A stretch of 8,293 nucleotides of DNA, taken from Thiotrichales bacterium (GTDB taxonomy: Bacteria; Pseudomonadota; Gammaproteobacteria; Francisellales; CACEW01). The notes under the pieces are model-generated. The model made no database searches, was not told the origin of the DNA, and saw only the letters and a list, made by a program, of their open reading frames with translations. The stretch spans positions 1 through 8,293 of the forward strand of contig JAHFRR010000058.1 in the NCBI GenBank assembly GCA_023266165.1, written 5' to 3'. The position numbers were made by a program, and so were the translations under genes. The first letter of the stretch is position 1. The number at the start of each line of letters is the position of its first letter. This document shows positions 5,737 to 8,293 of this stretch, in pieces.

Positions 5737-7920
5737 TCATGATTTAAAACGCACCGGAAGGGCACTCACTAATCCTTTGGGCAACAATTTCGCATGCGCT
5801 TCCTGACATGCATCAATCACCACTTGCTTCTCATAATGGCTGGTGACCAACACAGTCTGAACCTCAGGGAATTTCTTCGCAAGATCCAACCCTGAAATGG
5901 TCTGGCCTATCAGCTCATAGTCAAACAAAAACACATGTGGTTTTTGGAGATCCTGCTTCTTAAGATAGGCAAGACAGACGTCAGGATCTTGAAAATGCTG
6001 AATCAGCAATTGATGCTTCAAGGGCGCCAGCTGGATATCCCACAGCGTGTGAATACTCTCATCGTCATCTAAAATGACTATCGACGCCTGAGGCTCTAGA
6101 ACCAGGGTATCCATAAACCAATCGGGCGCCTCAACCGGCGTGAGCTTAAGCGTCAGTATCGTGCCAACACCTTCTTGCGAGGCGAAGTCCAGACGCCCTC
6201 CCATCCCGTGCAGCGTATCGAAGGTATGACGCAGACCTAAACCACAGCCATTGTCTTTTCCAAACGTCCCCCCCCACTTGCGGATTTTCTCCAAAACCAC
6301 TGGTGGCATGCCTTTGCCATTGTCTTGGACCATGACCTGAACCTCGCCTTCAACACGCGCCAGCCGCATCGTAATGACAAGAGAGCGGTCTGCTTGCTTG
6401 GCTTCCATGGCATTGTTCAGCACATTGGAAATCATGCGTTTAAACTCAGACTGGTTTAACTCCACAAAGGCAAAGCGAGCGCTCTCTTCGATGTCAACCA
6501 CCAAGTCGAGATCCTGACTCTCCCACTGCAGGCGTTTTTCAGAGGCTAATGATTCTAACACCAGGGAAACCAGATAGGGCTTGCGAGACTGCCCTAAATC
6601 AATGGCCTTGCCTTGATAAGCCAACACCAAATTATTGGCAATATCTTCAATACGCATCAACGCCTGCCTCAAAAGAATGCGGGACTGTTCCGGCATGCCA
6701 TCTGCCCGCCTCATCAAGACTTTCATCGCCCCCAGAGGGGAGCGAATATCATGAGCCACCTGCCCTGACATTTCCCCCAGCGCTTTCACTGCTTCATCCT
6801 TCTGAAGCTTGAGATCAAAGGCATTGAGAATAAATTTCTGCAAAAACATAAACTCTGAGATGGCGAACTCAGCACTCACCTCTGTTTTATCCCCACCCGC
6901 CATCCAGGTCTGGATATTGGCTTCGATTTTTTTAAAGGGTAGCTCCAAATGCTTGCCAATCAAGACGGAGGCCAGAATCACCATCACACAATACGTCATC
7001 ATAAAGATGGGCAAACCCACAAACATGTCATGACGCATAAATGAAAAGACATACGCGATCAAGAAAAAGGGCAACACATTCACCAAGGACAAGCACAGCG
7101 CCCACATGGCTAATCGGCTCTTGATGGTGTTATCTTTTCGCACCCAGCCTGCGATTTCAAAGTCTTGATAGCGCCACAGCGTCATCGCCCCCCACATGAT
7201 CAGCAACAAGCCCAAGAACCAGAGCAAGGAGCTGGAGGCAAATAAGAAGTTCACCTGCGAGAGCATGGTGTAATCCGACAAGAAATCCCCCGCTGCAATG
7301 GCAATGAACCCACAGAGAAACAAAGTCATCCAGCGTTTTTCAGAGTAGACCAGGCCGAGAATTGCAAAGTCAAAGATAATCAAATCGACCATAAAGCCCA
7401 GCTCCTGAAAGAGCGTCTGCCAGGAGAGGTCTGCATAGGCGTAGTGACTTGAGGATAGAAAAACAAAGAGCACCAAAATATTCACACCCACCAAGAACAA
7501 CGCCTCTAGGAAAAACTTTTTCCGAGAGATCACATGCTTGAGCAAGACCTGCGTCATGAACATAATCATGGCGATCACCCAGAGAAAATAGGGGATCACA
7601 TTCACAAAAAAGTTTAAAAACGCCATGTTCATCAAGTAGTTACTGGGCATATACACGCTGATGTAATACGTCAGATCATTGATGAGCAACCCAATATTGG
7701 CAATCAAGAAAGGCAGAAACGTTTTCCGATTCTCCCGATCCATCCGACTGTAAATACGAGCGAGAAAGACCAACGCAACCCCATGAGCCACAAACTCCAG
7801 CTGCGCTGAGAGATCCGCGACTCGATCAATCGCCCAGGGGTAGAACTGAAATTCTGCCAGGGCACCCCATACCATCACAGAGAACAACACCACATAGTGC
7901 ACATAATTGCTTTTCTTCAC
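5737..7920 (-). CDS. Polytopic membrane hybrid sensor histidine kinase with C-terminal receiver domain
   Basis: 727 residues. The N-terminal third has about ten hydrophobic segments (roughly 6-27, 40-56, 67-90, 100-127, 137-158, 172-192, 197-214, 223-249, 270-293, 300-322) and no recognised sensor domain. A HAMP-like linker follows (about 320-368; P328, G342-G343, E356). The H-box is VAHDIRSPLGAM, with H390 the predicted phospho-accepting residue. The ATPase domain has N-box NNAMEA (N503), G1 DNGKGM (533-538), G2 GLGL (560-563) and a GT motif at 586-587. A receiver domain (about 612-722) has the D618/D619 acidic pair, phospho-acceptor D667, T693 and K715. All catalytic residues are present, so it should be active. 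The start is GTG, supported by AAGGAG 6 bases upstream and an in-frame stop further upstream. No partner regulator or HPt protein is encoded nearby; the signal is unknown. Confidence 0.92.
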   Translation of the reverse strand: MKKSNYVHYVVLFSVMVWGALAEFQFYPWAIDRVADLSAQLEFVAHGVALVFLARIYSRMDRENRKTFLPFLIANIGLLINDLTYYISVYMPSNYLMNMAFLNFFVNVIPYFLWVIAMIMFMTQVLLKHVISRKKFFLEALFLVGVNILVLFVFLSSSHYAYADLSWQTLFQELGFMVDLIIFDFAILGLVYSEKRWMTLFLCGFIAIAAGDFLSDYTMLSQVNFLFASSSLLWFLGLLLIMWGAMTLWRYQDFEIAGWVRKDNTIKSRLAMWALCLSLVNVLPFFLIAYVFSFMRHDMFVGLPIFMMTYCVMVILASVLIGKHLELPFKKIEANIQTWMAGGDKTEVSAEFAISEFMFLQKFILNAFDLKLQKDEAVKALGEMSGQVAHDIRSPLGAMKVLMRRADGMPEQSRILLRQALMRIEDIANNLVLAYQGKAIDLGQSRKPYLVSLVLESLASEKRLQWESQDLDLVVDIEESARFAFVELNQSEFKRMISNVLNNAMEAKQADRSLVITMRLARVEGEVQVMVQDNGKGMPPVVLEKIRKWGGTFGKDNGCGLGLRHTFDTLHGMGGRLDFASQEGVGTILTLKLTPVEAPDWFMDTLVLEPQASIVILDDDESIHTLWDIQLAPLKHQLLIQHFQDPDVCLAYLKKQDLQKPHVFLFDYELIGQTISGLDLAKKFPEVQTVLVTSHYEKQVVIDACQEAHAKLLPKGLVSALPVRFKS

Positions 7921-7926
7921 TGAAGA

Positions 7927-7932
7927 CTCCTT
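7927..7932 (-). promoter_or_regulatory. Strong Shine-Dalgarno fixing the GTG start of the kinase
   Basis: AAGGAG on the minus strand lies 6 bases before GTG at 7920. The first in-frame Met of the protein is residue 16, inside the first membrane segment, and an in-frame TGA occurs upstream with no ATG after it, so GTG is the best start. Confidence 0.8.
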
Positions 7933-7979
7933 AGCTGACCACTCCCATCACCTGCCTTTCATTACGACAGGTTTTGCAT

Positions 7980-8008
7980 AGTGTAAAACTATTCCGAAAC
8001 GGATTCAA
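7980..8008 (-). promoter_or_regulatory. Candidate sigma-70-type promoter of the kinase gene
   Basis: On the minus strand, TTGAAT (8003-8008) and TACACT (7980-7985) are separated by 17 bp, each matching 4 of 6 consensus bases. This gives a leader of about 50 bases. The spacer contains a small palindrome TCCGTTTCGGA (7993-8003), placed where a repressor could act. It would also be the promoter for tdh and the transporter if the three genes form one operon. Confidence 0.45.
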
Positions 8009-8106
8009 TGTTGTTCTATTAAAAAAATGTAACAATCAAAAATGAGCGTTACTACACATTGAAAAACACGGTATTCCACTCAGATCAATAAAAATGGCTC
8101 TGTGTT

Positions 8107-8268
8107 GTTTTGAGTGGGTAATTCTAAAAAATAAAAAACTTTCGCATCATAATTTCTTGTCCCCTCTCCCCTTGCGGGCTACGGCATGCACACATCTTTC
8201 TAACCTATTCAATTGGCAAGGCTTTCTTATTCCCTCCTCCCTTGCGGAGGAGGGCTAGGGTGGAGGGT
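8107..8268 (-). repeat. Right copy of the structured intergenic repeat, inverted relative to 6-162
   Basis: Reverse complement of 8157-8268 equals 6-117 except for two bases (8210 and 8166), and 8107-8122 equals the reverse complement of the 147-162 box. The 34 bases between (8123-8156) are AT-rich and diverged from the left copy in both length and sequence. The GCAAG-loop hairpin is at 8232-8254. Together with the kinase promoter and ribosome site this accounts for most of the gene-free stretch 7921-8293; I see no ORF or RNA gene in the rest of it (8009-8106 is AT-rich and unexplained). Confidence 0.9.
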
Positions 8269-8293
8269 TCATGTTGGCAATGCCTGTATTCAG

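Noticed and set aside
5092..5742. 216-codon plus-strand ORF antisense to tdh
   Set aside because: It is opposite a strongly conserved tdh coding region, has low-complexity-like composition and no recognised motifs or good ribosome site.
6..8268. Composite transposon bounded by the inverted repeats
   Set aside because: No transposase or cargo-type genes lie between them; the genes are chromosomal housekeeping types, and no target duplication is visible outside the copies (ACTGC on the left, TCATGTT on the right).

Overview
The window looks like ordinary chromosome from a proteobacterium, most likely a gammaproteobacterium. The reasons are the divergent ssb/uvrA pair, an SSB with the gammaproteobacterial OB-fold pattern (EWHR...FG...AEVA...YL.KG, ending in MQLLGG), a UvrA very close to the enteric type, and a Tdh that can be followed almost residue by residue against the E. 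coli enzyme as I remember it. I cannot place it to genus. No rRNA, tRNA, CRISPR array, transposase or phage gene is visible.

Layout from left to right. Positions 6-162 hold one copy of an intergenic repeat, whose inner end may also serve as the ssb terminator. ssb (179-706, minus) and uvrA (890-3769, plus) diverge from a 183-bp AT-rich spacer carrying promoters for both. uvrA runs into a converging gene for an EamA/DMT-type membrane transporter (3723-4601, minus), and the two coding regions overlap tail to tail by 47 bp. Upstream of the transporter on the same strand are tdh, L-threonine 3-dehydrogenase (4612-5670), and a large polytopic hybrid histidine kinase (5737-7920). A 373-bp gene-free stretch (7921-8293) holds the kinase promoter and ribosome binding site, then the second copy of the repeat (8107-8268) in inverted orientation.

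How the genes work together: SSB and UvrA are the single-stranded-DNA and nucleotide-excision-repair proteins often found side by side. The minus-strand genes kinase-tdh-transporter are closely spaced (66 bp, then 10 bp) with no clear terminator between them, so they may be one transcript. This would link a membrane sensor, threonine oxidation and a metabolite transporter, but the link is inferred from spacing only. Kbl, the usual partner enzyme of Tdh, is not in the window.

The most striking non-genic feature is the pair of inverted repeats at the two ends. A 112-bp core is identical except for two bases, and a further 16-bp box is conserved after a diverged AT-rich stretch. It looks like a dispersed structured intergenic element rather than the ends of a transposon carrying these genes. 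I see no convincing new biological system. The kinase architecture, the repeat and the leader structure at tdh are the parts most worth a second look.
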